A stretch of DNA of 38,354 nucleotides from Candidatus Thiodiazotropha sp. (ex Codakia rugifera) (GTDB taxonomy: Bacteria > Pseudomonadota > Gammaproteobacteria > Chromatiales > Chromatiaceae). Below, one piece after another: positions 15,860 to 24,989 of this stretch. Numbering within the stretch: position 1 is the first letter of the stretch; every line of letters begins with the position of its first letter. A program made the position numbers and the translations under genes. The stretch covers positions 1 to 38,354 of the forward strand of contig JAHXHN010000006.1 in NCBI GenBank assembly GCA_025656675.1, in the 5' to 3' direction. The notes beneath the pieces were generated by a model. The model was not told where the DNA came from. It did not search any database and worked only from the letters and a program-made list of their open reading frames with translations.

Positions 15860-18184
15860 GTGTATCTACTGCGTAATGCCTCCATAAAGCAAAAATTGGA
15901 AGCGATCATTCTGGTTACTGCTGCATCCGTACTATTACTAAATCTAATCCTTTTCATGGTAGTTGAAATAAGCTCAGCTCGCAGTGAAGCAGCCACCCGT
16001 CTTCAGGCCTTGGCACTACTGCTTGGTGCAAATAGCAGTGCAGCTATTGCATTTAATGACAAAGAGACCGCTAGCGATGTTTTATCTACACTCTCTACAC
16101 AAGATGATGCCGTTGAGGCTACTATCTTCCTTCGGGATGGAGCCATTTTTGCAAACTACAGATCCCCTCATTTTCAAGCAGGGGTTGAAGCCAGTGATGC
16201 AGGTGCAATAAAAGAATCCTATTTTGGATGGGTTACTGTAGAAGAGGAAATTGTACTTGATGGTGAATCAATTGGTTCTTTGCACATCATCGGTGATATG
16301 AAGAAAGCACGAACCACCCTGCTTCAACAATCTCTCCTTATGCTGGGTGTTTTTGTTATTTCGATGTTACTGGCACTACTACTTTCGAGCCGTTTCCAAC
16401 GGATAGTATCAACACCTGTACAACAATTACTCGACACCATGAAGATGGTGGCAGCAAAAAGGGATTTCTCACACCGTGCAAAACGAATCAGTAATGATGA
16501 ACTGGGTAATCTGGTTGACGGTTTTAATATCATGCTTGACCGGATACAAACTCATGACCGAGATTTGGCTGCCTATCATCTGGACCTGAAGCGACTGGTT
16601 ACAGAACGAACCCAGGAACTTAACAACGCAAAAGAGGAAGCGGAAGCTGCCAGCCAGGCAAAAAGTGATTTTCTTGCCACTATGAGCCATGAGATACGCA
16701 CACCGATGAGTGGTGTTATTGGCTTTACTCATCTTTTGGAGAAGTCTGTCTTAACGACTCAACAGCGTGAATACGTCGATATCATTACCAATTCTGCTAA
16801 CAGCCTACTCGATATTATTGATGATATTCTTGATTTTTCAAAGATGGAAGCGGGGAAAATCAGTCTTGAATACAGTAATTTTCTATTGGAACCCCTAGTA
16901 AATGGGGTACAAGTTTTATTTACACCAAAGGCCCTGGAAAAAGGACTGAAATTAAAAACATATATTGCGGATGATGTCCCTCCACTTTTATATGGAGATC
17001 CAGCAAGACTTCGACAAGTACTCATTAATTTGATTGGAAACGCGATTAAATTCACCAACCAGGGACAAGTAGAAATAAAAATTGAGAAAAACCGACAAAA
17101 GGATAATATAGTTTTTTTATGTATATCTGTCAGTGACACCGGAATAGGTATCACACCTGAGCAGCAGGCCCAGCTATTTCAACCATTCCAGCAATGTGAT
17201 GGATCAATCACCAGAAATTATGGTGGTACCGGTCTTGGATTGGTTATTGCACAAAGGCTGGTATACCTTATGGATGGAGAGATCACACTGACAAGTGCAC
17301 CAGGTAAAGGTTCTACCTTTACAGCACTTATCAGTCTAGCTTTGCCAAAAACAAAAAGGCCCACTGAGGCCACACAGATCGATCCCACAACCAATCAGGC
17401 ACTGACCCAAGATACCTTGCCTGATACTATTTCCGAATCTAATTTTTCAAATTTGCGTGTCATGGTTGTCGATGACAGCAACGTTAATTTGACGCTGGCA
17501 AAGACACTGCTTGAAAAAAAAGGCGTAGCGGTTGTTGCAGTACAGAGTGCTGTCGAAGCAATAGATAAAGTTTCACATCAATCATTTGATCTGATCTTAA
17601 TGGATCTTGAGATGCCAAAAATGAGCGGTATTGAAGCAGCATCCAAAATCAGACAAATTGATTACCGTACTGAAAATATACCGATCATTGCTGTTACCGC
17701 ACACGTACTCCCTGAAAAACGTCATGAAGTAGTCGAGTCTGGCATGGTTGATCTATTAGCAAAGCCCTACTTGCCTGAGCAATTCTATGCCATTGTTGCA
17801 AAATGGGGTCTGGGTAATAGAAATCACCTTGACAAGAATTATCTGCAACCCATCGCCAGCGAAAACGCAACTATTCAAAGTTTACATGCGGTAGATGATA
17901 TACAGTCAGTTAAACTAAAGCATGATGAGTTTTTAAAATTACTTCCAGATTTCGAGTCAACCATTCGTACAGCGCATTTGGCTAGCGACTACACTACTCT
18001 ACTTCAAGCTGTCGAAAAACTTGCTGTTGCTGCCAATAGTAACGAAGCCACATTGATCCATGCAGAGGCTATCTATCTCACGAATATTTTAAAGCAAGAT
18101 ACACCGCAAATAATGCAAATCGATGTGAGCGTTGCAACCGTACTTGATCAGATCAACCGTTTTCAACAACAACCCAATCCCTGA
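15860..18184 (+). CDS. Hybrid sensor histidine kinase with receiver domain
   Basis: A 774-residue protein from GTG at 15860, preceded by GAGGAG. Order of domains: helix about 14-36; short periplasmic CHASE8-like domain about 40-150; helix about 154-176; HAMP about 178-232; coiled coil; HisKA with His277 in Met-Ser-His-Glu-Ile-Arg-Thr-Pro-Met; HATPase with Asn, Asp-Thr-Gly-Ile-Gly and Gly-Thr-Gly-Leu-Gly boxes; a receiver domain with phospho-Asp in Leu-Met-Asp-Leu-Glu-Met-Pro; then about 120 helical residues where an Hpt domain would sit. That tail lacks His at the expected position and is probably a degenerate Hpt. It is operonic with the YfiR-like gene, which probably senses on its behalf. 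The output partner is not in the window. Confidence 0.9.
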   Translation: MYLLRNASIKQKLEAIILVTAASVLLLNLILFMVVEISSARSEAATRLQALALLLGANSSAAIAFNDKETASDVLSTLSTQDDAVEATIFLRDGAIFANYRSPHFQAGVEASDAGAIKESYFGWVTVEEEIVLDGESIGSLHIIGDMKKARTTLLQQSLLMLGVFVISMLLALLLSSRFQRIVSTPVQQLLDTMKMVAAKRDFSHRAKRISNDELGNLVDGFNIMLDRIQTHDRDLAAYHLDLKRLVTERTQELNNAKEEAEAASQAKSDFLATMSHEIRTPMSGVIGFTHLLEKSVLTTQQREYVDIITNSANSLLDIIDDILDFSKMEAGKISLEYSNFLLEPLVNGVQVLFTPKALEKGLKLKTYIADDVPPLLYGDPARLRQVLINLIGNAIKFTNQGQVEIKIEKNRQKDNIVFLCISVSDTGIGITPEQQAQLFQPFQQCDGSITRNYGGTGLGLVIAQRLVYLMDGEITLTSAPGKGSTFTALISLALPKTKRPTEATQIDPTTNQALTQDTLPDTISESNFSNLRVMVVDDSNVNLTLAKTLLEKKGVAVVAVQSAVEAIDKVSHQSFDLILMDLEMPKMSGIEAASKIRQIDYRTENIPIIAVTAHVLPEKRHEVVESGMVDLLAKPYLPEQFYAIVAKWGLGNRNHLDKNYLQPIASENATIQSLHAVDDIQSVKLKHDEFLKLLPDFESTIRTAHLASDYTTLLQAVEKLAVAANSNEATLIHAEAIYLTNILKQDTPQIMQIDVSVATVLDQINRFQQQPNP

Positions 18185-18332
18185 CACTATATTTAATTCA
18201 GAAGATTTTTCTGAAGCATATATTGAAATTTAAGTGCTTTACCATTTCATCGGTATAATAAAAGGGGCATAAACCCAGTCCCCAATGCGGGGGGTGGCCG
18301 TTAACAGGATCTCATTGAGCCTGGAGATTATT

Positions 18333-18365
18333 ATAACCCGGCAACCGAATAGATTGCCGGGTTAT
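18333..18365. terminator. Bidirectional terminator hairpin
   Basis: A perfect 12-bp stem, ATAACCCGGCAA (18333-18344) with TTGCCGGGTTAT (18354-18365), around a 9-base loop. It lies between the converging hybrid-kinase and small secreted-protein genes. T-rich bases follow on the plus strand and A/T-rich bases on the other, so it can end both transcripts. Confidence 0.7.
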
Positions 18366-18370
18366 TACAA

Positions 18371-18772
18371 TTATTTCCAGTAATGTCGATTCCTCGAATA
18401 TTCATCATGATAGGCGATATAACGCTTGACATCATTGTGCATAAATTCTCTGATCAGGTCGCTATTATTATCTAATTTACGCTTCAAATGACGAAACTCT
18501 CTGCGTGACAGATACCCGTCTTCCCGGTACTCCTTTGAAAGACGACGGGTTTTGCGAAGCTTTTTTTTAAGCTTTCTTGCCTCCTTATAGGTCAACCGTT
18601 CATTATCAATACCACGCTCTATCCTATGAAATTGACGATCCAGTCGTTTGTCGATCTTATACTCCATCTTACTCGGGCAGTAATGATGCTTGTCACCACG
18701 GTCTGCAAATGCCGGCATCGCAAGAAGGAAAGAGAGTGAAGTGGCAATCAATGTTGCATGAATCATTCGCAT
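18371..18772 (-). CDS. Small secreted charged helical protein, unknown function
   Basis: A 133-residue protein with a clear signal peptide (cleavage after Ala-Phe-Ala, residue 23) and a very basic, helical mature part. Pairs of Leu-Thr-x-x-Glu-Ala-x-x-Leu-Lys and Asp-Gly-Tyr-Leu-Ser-x-x-Glu-x-x-x-Leu motifs look like degenerate EF-hand or Spy-like helices: the repeated Asp-Gly-Tyr-Leu-Ser-Arg-Arg-Glu pattern belongs to a family of short periplasmic proteins of unknown role. A single Cys occurs near residue 32. AGGAG stands just upstream. It is monocistronic, ending at the shared terminator. Envelope-stress or metal-binding function would be a guess. Confidence 0.7.
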   Translation of the reverse strand: MRMIHATLIATSLSFLLAMPAFADRGDKHHYCPSKMEYKIDKRLDRQFHRIERGIDNERLTYKEARKLKKKLRKTRRLSKEYREDGYLSRREFRHLKRKLDNNSDLIREFMHNDVKRYIAYHDEYSRNRHYWK

Positions 18773-18952
18773 ATCTGCATCTCCTGTTTCGTTGATTGTT
18801 TAGTTTCAACTAAAGAATACGCTGTCAATGCTGAACAAAAACTGAATGACCGACACCAGATTTTCCACTAGCACACAATCAATCTATTCGATATCCTCAC
18901 CATAAATGAATGAAATGAATAGACAATTATTTACCTGCTGTAATTCAACGAG

Positions 18953-19585
18953 ATGGAATTGATGAAGTACTATAGAGATTGGTTTGTCGGGATCTGTCTA
19001 ATTGGCTGTTGTTTTTCTGTGTTTGCCGAGACACGTTACGTCACCGATGAACTTCAACTTTCACTACATGAATTGATCAACTCCAAAGGTAAGCTCCTGC
19101 AACGCCTTAATAGCGGCACTGAGCTTGAACTGCTGGATGAAGAGGGACTATTTGCAAAGGTACGTACTAAAGAGGGTATCGAGGGCTGGACAAAGTCAGG
19201 ATTCCTGATCGCGAGAAAACCTGCACGAGCGCAACTATTAGAAATGCAAGCACAAAACCAGGGACTAACCAGCAAATTAAGCGCGAGCGAAACAGCACTG
19301 AAACAAGTCCAGAATCAATTGGCCCGCATTAAGGATCAGGAAGAACAAGCGAATGCTGAACTGCAAGGTCAACTGAAGAATACCGAAAACGTGGTGGCCG
19401 CCTTGGATAGGATTCAGCAGGAGAATGAAGCCCTTCGCCAACACCAAAGTAATATGATATCAGCTATTCCACTGAAATGGGGAGCGACTGCCGCAGCTAT
19501 CTGCTTCGTTCTTGGTCTGATGGCAGGCATACTGCTATTCGATTATCGTAGCCGCAAACGCCATGGCGGCTACCGTATCTACTAG
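18953..19585 (+). CDS. SH3-domain protein with coiled coil and C-terminal anchor (TIGR04211/YgiM-like)
   Basis: A 210-residue protein: signal peptide (cleavage near Phe-Ala-Glu, residue 25), a bacterial SH3 domain about 28-85 beginning Thr-Arg-Tyr-Val-Thr-Asp-Glu and ending Gly-Trp-Thr-Lys, a coiled coil about 90-165, and a C-terminal helix about 174-196 followed by basic residues. This is the layout of the TIGR04211/YgiM family, inner-membrane proteins facing the periplasm whose SH3 domain probably touches the cell wall. The exact role is unknown. An in-frame ATG at 18962 with a better-placed GGA is an alternative start. It converges with the sigma-54 activator gene; only six bases separate the two stop codons. 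Confidence 0.85.
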   Translation: MELMKYYRDWFVGICLIGCCFSVFAETRYVTDELQLSLHELINSKGKLLQRLNSGTELELLDEEGLFAKVRTKEGIEGWTKSGFLIARKPARAQLLEMQAQNQGLTSKLSASETALKQVQNQLARIKDQEEQANAELQGQLKNTENVVAALDRIQQENEALRQHQSNMISAIPLKWGATAAAICFVLGLMAGILLFDYRSRKRHGGYRIY

Positions 19586-19600
19586 GGCCTGTTAACACTC
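19584..19600. repeat. Copy of a 17-bp repeat also found at 29037-29053
   Basis: TAGGGCCTGTTAACACT occurs here and exactly again in the gap next to dtd, where it forms one end of an inverted-repeat element. Here it overlaps the stop codons of both converging genes (TAG of the SH3 gene, TAA of the activator). A shorter match, TAGGGCCTGT, lies between hisH and hisB near 27311. An exact 17-bp match in a window of this size is unlikely by chance. Confidence 0.5.
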
Positions 19601-20536
19601 TATGGCGTATTTTTTCATTCGATAGAGTAGCGTATCGCGAGTAAGTCCTAAAAGCCTTGCCGCTTTGCTGCGATTACCGAATGTTTTCCCCAGCGCCTGT
19701 TCAATCAGACTGGCCTCGAGTTCATCCATGCTCAAGCCCTGTTCCGGTAATACAAAATGGCCGTTTTGCGATGATACTCGGTGGCTTGCTGTTGTTCGAA
19801 ACTCATGCGGTAGATTGTCAATATCAACATTACGTCCTGAAAATAGGATCAGCATACGTTCTGCAAAGTTCTTCAGCTCCCGCACGTTGCCTGGCCATTG
19901 GTAGTTATTTAAAGTCTTCAGCACCATATTGCTATAGAGGGGGGGATGCAGGTTGTATGATGAGGCAAGCTCAGTTGTCAGCCCTTTCAATAACAGACTC
20001 ACATCACCAGGGCGTTGGCGCAAGGGTGGCAACTCCAAGGGTACAACATAGAGTCGATAGTAGAGATCACGGCGAAAACTCCCATCGTCGATTGATTGAG
20101 AGAGATCCCGGTTGGTGGCAGCTATAACCCGTACATCGACGCGCTGACTACTCGGACGCCCTACGGTCTGGCACTCACCTGTTTCCAGAAAACGCAATAA
20201 TTTAGCTTGGACCGCAACCGGCAGTTCACCTATCTCATCTAGAAACAGGGTGCCACCATTTGCGGCTTTCACTTTACCGATACTTTCACACGAGGCACCT
20301 GTAAATGCACCTTTGCAGTGACCGAACAGTTCAGTCTCGGCCAATTGGGAAGGAAGTGCGGCGCAGTTGACAGTTATGAATGGCTTATCGCGTCGACGAC
20401 TGTTCTCATGCAGTGCCTGAGCCAATAGTTCTTTGCCCGTACCACTCTCACCCGTTACCAATACCGTGGCATCCGTAGCTGACACAATACGCATTGCGCG
20501 AAGCAGGGCCTGAAATTCCGGCGCTTTTCCTAACAT
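19592..20536 (-). CDS. Sigma-54-dependent activator without a sensor domain
   Basis: The ATG at 20536 has GGAG six bases upstream and is preferred to a TTG at 20548; 314 residues. Nearly the whole protein is an AAA+ sigma-54 interaction domain: Walker A Gly-Glu-Ser-Gly-Thr-Gly-Lys-Glu (about 30), the Gly-Ala-Phe-Thr-Gly-Ala loop that contacts sigma-54, Walker B Leu-Phe-Leu-Asp-Glu-Ile, and Arg fingers in Phe-Arg-Arg-Asp-Leu-Tyr-Tyr-Arg-Leu. A Fis-type helix-turn-helix lies at the end (Asn-Arg-Ser-Lys-Ala-Ala-Arg-Leu-Leu-Gly-Leu). No receiver, GAF or PAS domain precedes it, so activity must be set by a partner (as with PspF/PspA) or by amount. It follows the LysR gene by 76 bases on the same strand. 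Confidence 0.88.
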   Translation of the reverse strand: MLGKAPEFQALLRAMRIVSATDATVLVTGESGTGKELLAQALHENSRRRDKPFITVNCAALPSQLAETELFGHCKGAFTGASCESIGKVKAANGGTLFLDEIGELPVAVQAKLLRFLETGECQTVGRPSSQRVDVRVIAATNRDLSQSIDDGSFRRDLYYRLYVVPLELPPLRQRPGDVSLLLKGLTTELASSYNLHPPLYSNMVLKTLNNYQWPGNVRELKNFAERMLILFSGRNVDIDNLPHEFRTTASHRVSSQNGHFVLPEQGLSMDELEASLIEQALGKTFGNRSKAARLLGLTRDTLLYRMKKYAIEC

Positions 20537-20612
20537 AACCATCTCCAAGCTAATCTATCCGTATTGTAAAACAGTTTACCAGCTGAGGAAAATAGTAAAG
20601 GAATGGAATTCC

Positions 20613-21524
20613 CTATTTGAATACCCCTTTGACGATCTCGAGAAAACGCTTGGCCTGAGGAGAGAGAAATTTTCCTCGACGCAGCACAATCCCGTAGCTT
20701 CGATCAGGAAAGTACTCACCCAGTGGTATCGTGGCTATCTGCTCCTCTCCCGTAAGACAGACATCGGTAACAATGGATATACCCAAACCAATTTCCACAT
20801 ATTTCTTGATTACTTCCCAACCACCCGCTTCGAGAGTCACATTATAGTTGGCATTATGTTGCTTGAAGACCAGATCCACCATCCGCCAGGTGCTCAGGTG
20901 ATGCGGTGGCAGGATAAGGCCGTAAGGCGTGATATCATGTAGACGAATTGATTCTTTCTTTGCTAACGGGTGGTCCAATGGCGCAATCAGCACGGGAGCA
21001 TAGTTAACAACCGGTTGATAAGTCACATCGTCGGGTATTTCGAGCATTGAGCCAATAGCGAGATCTGTCTCATCCGCCCTTAACATGGCCATCCCGTCCC
21101 GCCCTGTCACGTTATGCAGTTTTACTCTAATACCAGGATAGCGCTCCGCAAAAAGACGAATGGGTTCAGGCAAGATATAGAGAATGGTGGATTCACCAGC
21201 AGCGATATTCAATTCGCCACTCTCCAGTTTTCCACAAGAGGCTGAAAAGGTCTCTTGCAGTTTATCCATTCCCTCCACCAGAGGCTGAGAGAGCTTATAG
21301 AGGGTCTCTCCCTCAGGCGTCAGTTTGATTTTCGGTCCTCTTCGCTCAAACAAAACGGTTTCCAGTTCACGTTCAAGAGCCTGAATCTGCAAAGATACAG
21401 TCGGCTGACTCAGATAAAGTCTCTCAGCTGCCTCGCTGATAGAACCTGTCTGCGCCGCATGACAGAATGCACGCAATTGCTTGAGTCGGTTTTGTTTGTA
21501 ATGAATCTGCGGAGTACTTGCCAT
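20613..21524 (-). CDS. CysB-like LysR-family regulator
   Basis: From ATG at 21524 (AGGG eight bases upstream; a GTG at 21533 is an alternative) the protein has 303 residues. The N-terminal winged helix-turn-helix spans about 15-75 (Leu-Ser-Gln-Pro-Thr-Val-Ser-Leu-Gln-Ile-Gln-Ala-Leu-Glu), followed by a periplasmic-binding-protein-like effector domain with the CysB-type Gly-Leu-Gly-Ile-Ser-Ile-Val-Thr end. CysB-like regulators usually control sulfur assimilation in response to O-acetylserine or sulfate-related signals. No sulfur genes are adjacent. A divergent gap leads to the pentapeptide gene, and the sigma-54 activator follows downstream. Confidence 0.88.
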   Translation of the reverse strand: MASTPQIHYKQNRLKQLRAFCHAAQTGSISEAAERLYLSQPTVSLQIQALERELETVLFERRGPKIKLTPEGETLYKLSQPLVEGMDKLQETFSASCGKLESGELNIAAGESTILYILPEPIRLFAERYPGIRVKLHNVTGRDGMAMLRADETDLAIGSMLEIPDDVTYQPVVNYAPVLIAPLDHPLAKKESIRLHDITPYGLILPPHHLSTWRMVDLVFKQHNANYNVTLEAGGWEVIKKYVEIGLGISIVTDVCLTGEEQIATIPLGEYFPDRSYGIVLRRGKFLSPQAKRFLEIVKGVFK

Positions 21525-21846
21525 TCCAGCCACCCTGAAGTATTAATATTATCAATACTAGATGCAGAAGCTACCAATAGCAATAATAGATACCCCTGTC
21601 ATTTAAAATGCATTCGCATACAGCACTTGGTATTGGCTATCCTTAACCTAGCTGTCTCCTTCAAGAAACAAGAACAATGCTTCTTATGACGAAAATAATA
21701 TCCAGCAAGACATTGATTTCAAAGGACTCTTGGATGATCCAGGGAGATGTAACTTCAAAAAGTTTGTATTCATTGTGTTTCTTTGCACACTATAGGTTAC
21801 AAAGGCGTTTTTCTGGTGTAGTAAACCGACAAAAAAAGAGGTGTAC
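21525..21846. other. Divergent gap between the LysR and pentapeptide-repeat genes
   Basis: About 320 bases of AT-rich DNA between divergent genes. Near the LysR start lies TATTAATATTATCAATA, a dyad-like stretch that could be an autoregulatory LysR site. I see no gene, strong palindrome or FNR/DNR box. Confidence 0.4.
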
Positions 21847-22185
21847 ATGCTGAAGCCCCAACAAAAACAGGACCCCATGTATCTATTACTTAAAGAGGGA
21901 AAAATTGAAGAGTTCAACCAACGACGCGCCAATGGTGAAATCTGTGACCTTCAGAATGCTGATTTGAGAGGTGTGGATTTACGGGATCTGGATGCCCGAA
22001 ACTTAAGTCTAGAGGGGGCCTATTTACGCCACGCTGATCTTCGTGGACTGAATTTGAGTCAGACCAATCTTGAAGGCGCCAGCATTAATAGCGCAAAGAT
22101 TTCAGGGACCTATTTTTCTACGACACTCTCTGCTGAGGAGATTACACTCTCACTGGTACATGGTACACGCCTGCGGAACCGCTGA
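21847..22185 (+). CDS. Pentapeptide-repeat protein
   Basis: A 112-residue protein from ATG at 21847 with GAGG five bases upstream (a GTG six bases earlier is weaker). After a leading segment, Asp-Pro-Met-Tyr-Leu-Leu-Leu-Lys-Glu-Gly-Lys-Ile-Glu-Glu-Phe-Asn, come about eight pentapeptide units of the A(D/N)Lxx type (residues about 36-85) that form a right-handed beta-helix, then a fixed C-terminal Thr-Leu-Ser-Ala-Glu-Glu-Ile-Thr-Leu-Ser-Leu-Xaa-His-Gly segment. This short, well-conserved type is common in gammaproteobacteria and is cytosolic. Its function is unknown; it lacks the size of the gyrase-protecting Qnr proteins. It is monocistronic. Confidence 0.85.
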   Translation: MLKPQQKQDPMYLLLKEGKIEEFNQRRANGEICDLQNADLRGVDLRDLDARNLSLEGAYLRHADLRGLNLSQTNLEGASINSAKISGTYFSTTLSAEEITLSLVHGTRLRNR

Positions 22186-22316
22186 CTGACCAGTGATATT
22201 GTTTGCCAGGAAACAGGTCTTTAGTAAGCCGAAGGCAATCAAATGTTTTATTGGAATGCTATGCGTTCTTTAGCTATTTTTAATTCTGGACGGACACGCA
22301 CCAGGACTTGAAAGTG

Positions 22317-23450
22317 CTATTCATCTGAATCGAGCTGTGCGAGGATATTTCTCGCTACAAGACGTTGATCTGCATTTCCCTCCTGCAGAATCTCGTAGAG
22401 CAGATCTCTGGCTTTTTCCACGTCACCGCTGTTTCTGAATTGCTGCACTTGCTGCAACTTAGCTTTATTGCTGTCTACACTGTCAGCGTTTACCCCTGTT
22501 TCTTTGCGCTCTTCTTCTTCGATTTCATCCAACTCGGCTTCCATCTCGTCATCCGAGAGAGGAACGAAGCGATCAGGATCAACGTAATCTTGAGCAGGAT
22601 CTATATCACTACCCACCATTTCATCCGGGGACTCCTCCTTGTACCCACTCATCTCAGTGCCTGCAGTTGCGGGAACGGGGTCAACCGACTCATTCTCTGA
22701 TGTCTTGGGGTGCCGCTTAACAAAACTTTTTGAGAAAATGAGCCCCAACTCGAACAGAATCCACATCGGGAATGCAAGCAGTGTCTGCGAGATGACATCC
22801 GGCGGTGTCAGAAACATGCCTGCGATAAATGCGCCAACGATGACATAGGGACGCTTATGGCGCAGTTTTTCGGGTGTAGTAACACCCATCCATACCAAAA
22901 TGATGGTTGCAATCGGGACCTCGAAGGCAATACCAAAAGCGAAGAAGAGCGTCATGACGAAATCGAGGTAACTCCCCATGTCAGTGGCAACTTCGACACC
23001 TTCCGGTGCAGTACCGGCAAGAAAGGCAAACACCAGCGGAAAGACGACAAAATAGGCGAAGGCCATCCCCAGGTAGAAGAGTAATGTACTGGAAATCAGC
23101 AAGGGTATGACCAGCCGCTTTTCATGCCGGTAAAGGCCTGGCGCAACAAAGGCCCAAAACTGGTAGAGGATAAAGGGAACAGCAACAAAAACAGCAAGTT
23201 GCAGACTCAATTTAAATGGAATCAGAAATGGATCGATAGGTTTGGTGGAGATCATGGTACTGCCTTCCGGCAGCGCAGCACGCATCGGTCCTGCAATCGC
23301 ACTATAGAGATCATTGGCGAAAGGGAACAGCACCAGAAACACAGCCAGCACAACGATCACCATCCGCAGCACGCGATCACGCAATTCGATCAAGTGAGCT
23401 ACCAGTGGCTGCTCCTGGGCGGTGACATTAGGGGTATTCTCGGCCGACAT
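22317..23450 (-). CDS. tatC: TatC, Sec-independent translocase core subunit, with long C-terminal extension
   Basis: TatC recognises twin-arginine signal peptides and forms the translocation core with TatA and TatB. Residues about 1-250 are a standard six-helix TatC: [12 protein letters not shown] (7-25), the Phe-Ala-Tyr-Phe-Val-Val-Phe-Pro segment, and Thr-Pro-Pro-Asp-Val-Ile-Ser-Gln. After helix six comes an extra tail of about 125 residues, absent from E. coli TatC (258 residues). It is acidic and disordered-looking, then ends in a TPR/FimV-C-like helical unit ([12 protein letters not shown]). The reading frame is clean throughout. It is the last gene of the hisB-to-tatC block, five bases from tatB. 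Confidence 0.93.
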   Translation of the reverse strand: MSAENTPNVTAQEQPLVAHLIELRDRVLRMVIVVLAVFLVLFPFANDLYSAIAGPMRAALPEGSTMISTKPIDPFLIPFKLSLQLAVFVAVPFILYQFWAFVAPGLYRHEKRLVIPLLISSTLLFYLGMAFAYFVVFPLVFAFLAGTAPEGVEVATDMGSYLDFVMTLFFAFGIAFEVPIATIILVWMGVTTPEKLRHKRPYVIVGAFIAGMFLTPPDVISQTLLAFPMWILFELGLIFSKSFVKRHPKTSENESVDPVPATAGTEMSGYKEESPDEMVGSDIDPAQDYVDPDRFVPLSDDEMEAELDEIEEEERKETGVNADSVDSNKAKLQQVQQFRNSGDVEKARDLLYEILQEGNADQRLVARNILAQLDSDE

Positions 23451-23455
23451 CTCGA

Positions 23456-23800
23456 TTAAGACTGGCCTTTATTGTCAGTACTATTCTTCAAATCGAGGGC
23501 TGCCTGGCTCTCTTCCACCTGCTTGCTCGCCTCCTGTTTGATCTGATTGAGATCATCGCGAGTCTCTTCAAGAATCTCATGCATCGGATTGGCCAGGGTT
23601 GCCTGTTTTTCAATAACTTCCTTCAGCTCCTCTGCCTTGATCTCTTTGTCGATATCCGCTTTCACGTTGGCGATAAAACGTCTTCCGCGGCCTAACCAGA
23701 GACCTACGGTACGGGCTACCTTGGGTAGACGCTCCGGTCCGATCACAATCAAGGCCACCAGTGCAATGATTGTCAGTTCCCAGAAACCAACATCAAACAT
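23456..23800 (-). CDS. tatB: TatB, Sec-independent translocase subunit
   Basis: A 114-residue protein with the TatB start Met-Phe-Asp-Val-Gly-Phe-Trp-Glu-Leu, one membrane helix (about 5-21), the Gly-Pro-Glu-Arg-Leu-Pro hinge, an amphipathic helix and a charged tail with coiled-coil character. TatB forms the receptor complex with TatC for folded, twin-arginine-tagged exports. It starts 42 bases after tatA and ends five bases before tatC. Confidence 0.93.
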   Translation of the reverse strand: MFDVGFWELTIIALVALIVIGPERLPKVARTVGLWLGRGRRFIANVKADIDKEIKAEELKEVIEKQATLANPMHEILEETRDDLNQIKQEASKQVEESQAALDLKNSTDNKGQS

Positions 23801-23842
23801 GACAATTTCTCATCAAGAAGGCGAGTAAGATAGCGTTTCTAT

Positions 23843-24088
23843 TCAGCTCTTGTCTCTCTCCTTGGAGGTTACTTCACCATCGACGACAGTCCCAGACTCC
23901 GATTTCTCGATCTGCTCCTTGGCCTTTTGATCTTCTTTTTGTTCACCATCCTTCATCGCGCCCTTGAAGCCTTTTATCGCGCCACCGAGATCCGAACCGA
24001 TATTTTTCAGTCGCTTGGTGCCGAATAACAGCAACACGATTGCCAGTATAATCAACAGTTGCCAAATACTGATGCCACCAAAACCCAT
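23843..24088 (-). CDS. tatA: TatA, Sec-independent translocase pore subunit
   Basis: From the ATG at 24088 (GGAG six bases upstream; a GTG twelve bases earlier is less likely) the protein has 81 residues. It starts [11 protein letters not shown], has one membrane helix, then the family's Phe-Gly-Thr-Lys-Arg-Leu hinge, the [12 protein letters not shown] amphipathic helix, and an acidic/basic tail. TatA multimers form the export conduit. It lies 100 bases downstream of hisE. Confidence 0.93.
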   Translation of the reverse strand: MGFGGISIWQLLIILAIVLLLFGTKRLKNIGSDLGGAIKGFKGAMKDGEQKEDQKAKEQIEKSESGTVVDGEVTSKERDKS

Positions 24089-24188
24089 AATCTTCTCCAC
24101 TCACCGGCCAGGCCGGTTTTTTAATTTGTTGCTGAACTGATCAGGACTGGGATCATAACCCAGGTAATGTCTCCTGTCTCCAATACTA

Positions 24189-24503
24189 CTAGCTCCTTCG
24201 AGCCTTCTCCTCGAGTCCAGAAAGGCCAAAACGGCGTTCCAGCTCCCGCAGTACAAGATCGGGGCTCAATCCTTGGTGAGCGAGCAAAACCAGGGTGTGA
24301 AACCAGAGATCGGCGGTCTCATAGACGATCTTCTCGGCAACGCCATCCTTTGCCGCCATCACAGTCTCGGTGGCCTCTTCACCAATCTTCTTCAGGATCG
24401 CATCTAGACCCTTGGCATACAGCTTTGCTACATACGAGCTGTCTGGTTCAGCCTGTTTTCGCGCTTCCAATACCTCGGCCAATTGTTGTAGTACATCACT
24501 CAT
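24189..24503 (-). CDS. hisE: Phosphoribosyl-ATP pyrophosphatase (HisE)
   Basis: A 104-residue cytosolic enzyme of histidine synthesis (step 2) that splits pyrophosphate from phosphoribosyl-ATP. The all-alpha MazG-like fold motif [10 protein letters not shown] (40-49) and Glu-Thr-Ala-Asp-Leu-Trp-Phe-His (61-68) carry the magnesium ligands. It is a separate gene from hisI, 102 bases downstream of it. Confidence 0.95.
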   Translation of the reverse strand: MSDVLQQLAEVLEARKQAEPDSSYVAKLYAKGLDAILKKIGEEATETVMAAKDGVAEKIVYETADLWFHTLVLLAHQGLSPDLVLRELERRFGLSGLEEKARRS

Positions 24504-24605
24504 GAAGTATCCTCATCTAGAATCGCCGGCCGCAGAGAACCATGACAATAGGCATGTTTCTGGGCGGACACTCATTTTGCCGTGTTGGAAAATCGCTATC
24601 CCGGA

Positions 24606-24989
24606 CTATTTCTCATAGATCTTTTGGGGATCCTTTAATACAGGCAGAATATCGACCCATTTATCGCCCTGCAGTTCACGATAGAAACAGTTATGCCTAC
24701 CTGTATGACAAGCGATCCCACCCTTCTGCTCCACCTCAAGCAGCACCACATCACCATCACAGTCAATGCGTATCCCTTGCACAATCTGCTGGTGGCCCGA
24801 CTCTTCACCCTTGTGCCATAGTTTCCGCCTTGAGCGAGACCAATAGACAGCGTGCCCACTCTCACGGGTAAGCCGCAGAGACTCAGCATTCATCCAGGCC
24901 ATCATAAGTATCTTGCCACTACCGGATTCCTGAGCAATAGCAGGCACCAGGCCATCCTGATCCCATTTCACCGCATCGAGCCAACTCAC
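24606..24989 (-). CDS. hisI: Phosphoribosyl-AMP cyclohydrolase (HisI)
   Basis: A 127-residue enzyme, step 3 of histidine synthesis. It shows the family's Met-Met-Ala-Trp-Met-Asn, the Trp-Ser-Arg-Ser-Arg...Leu-Trp-x-Lys-Gly-Glu-x-Ser-Gly stretch, the Asp-x-Asp-x-Asp metal site (Asp-Cys-Asp-Gly-Asp) and the zinc-binding Cys-His-Thr-Gly-Arg-x-x-Cys near 95-102. Its ATG overlaps the end of hisF by four bases (ATGA), so the two are translationally coupled. Confidence 0.95.
   Translation of the reverse strand: MSWLDAVKWDQDGLVPAIAQESGSGKILMMAWMNAESLRLTRESGHAVYWSRSRRKLWHKGEESGHQQIVQGIRIDCDGDVVLLEVEQKGGIACHTGRHNCFYRELQGDKWVDILPVLKDPQKIYEK

Noticed and set aside
18240-18320. Riboswitch-like G/C-rich stretch after the hybrid kinase
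   Set aside because: It lies downstream of a gene and before a converging one; no known aptamer pattern fits.
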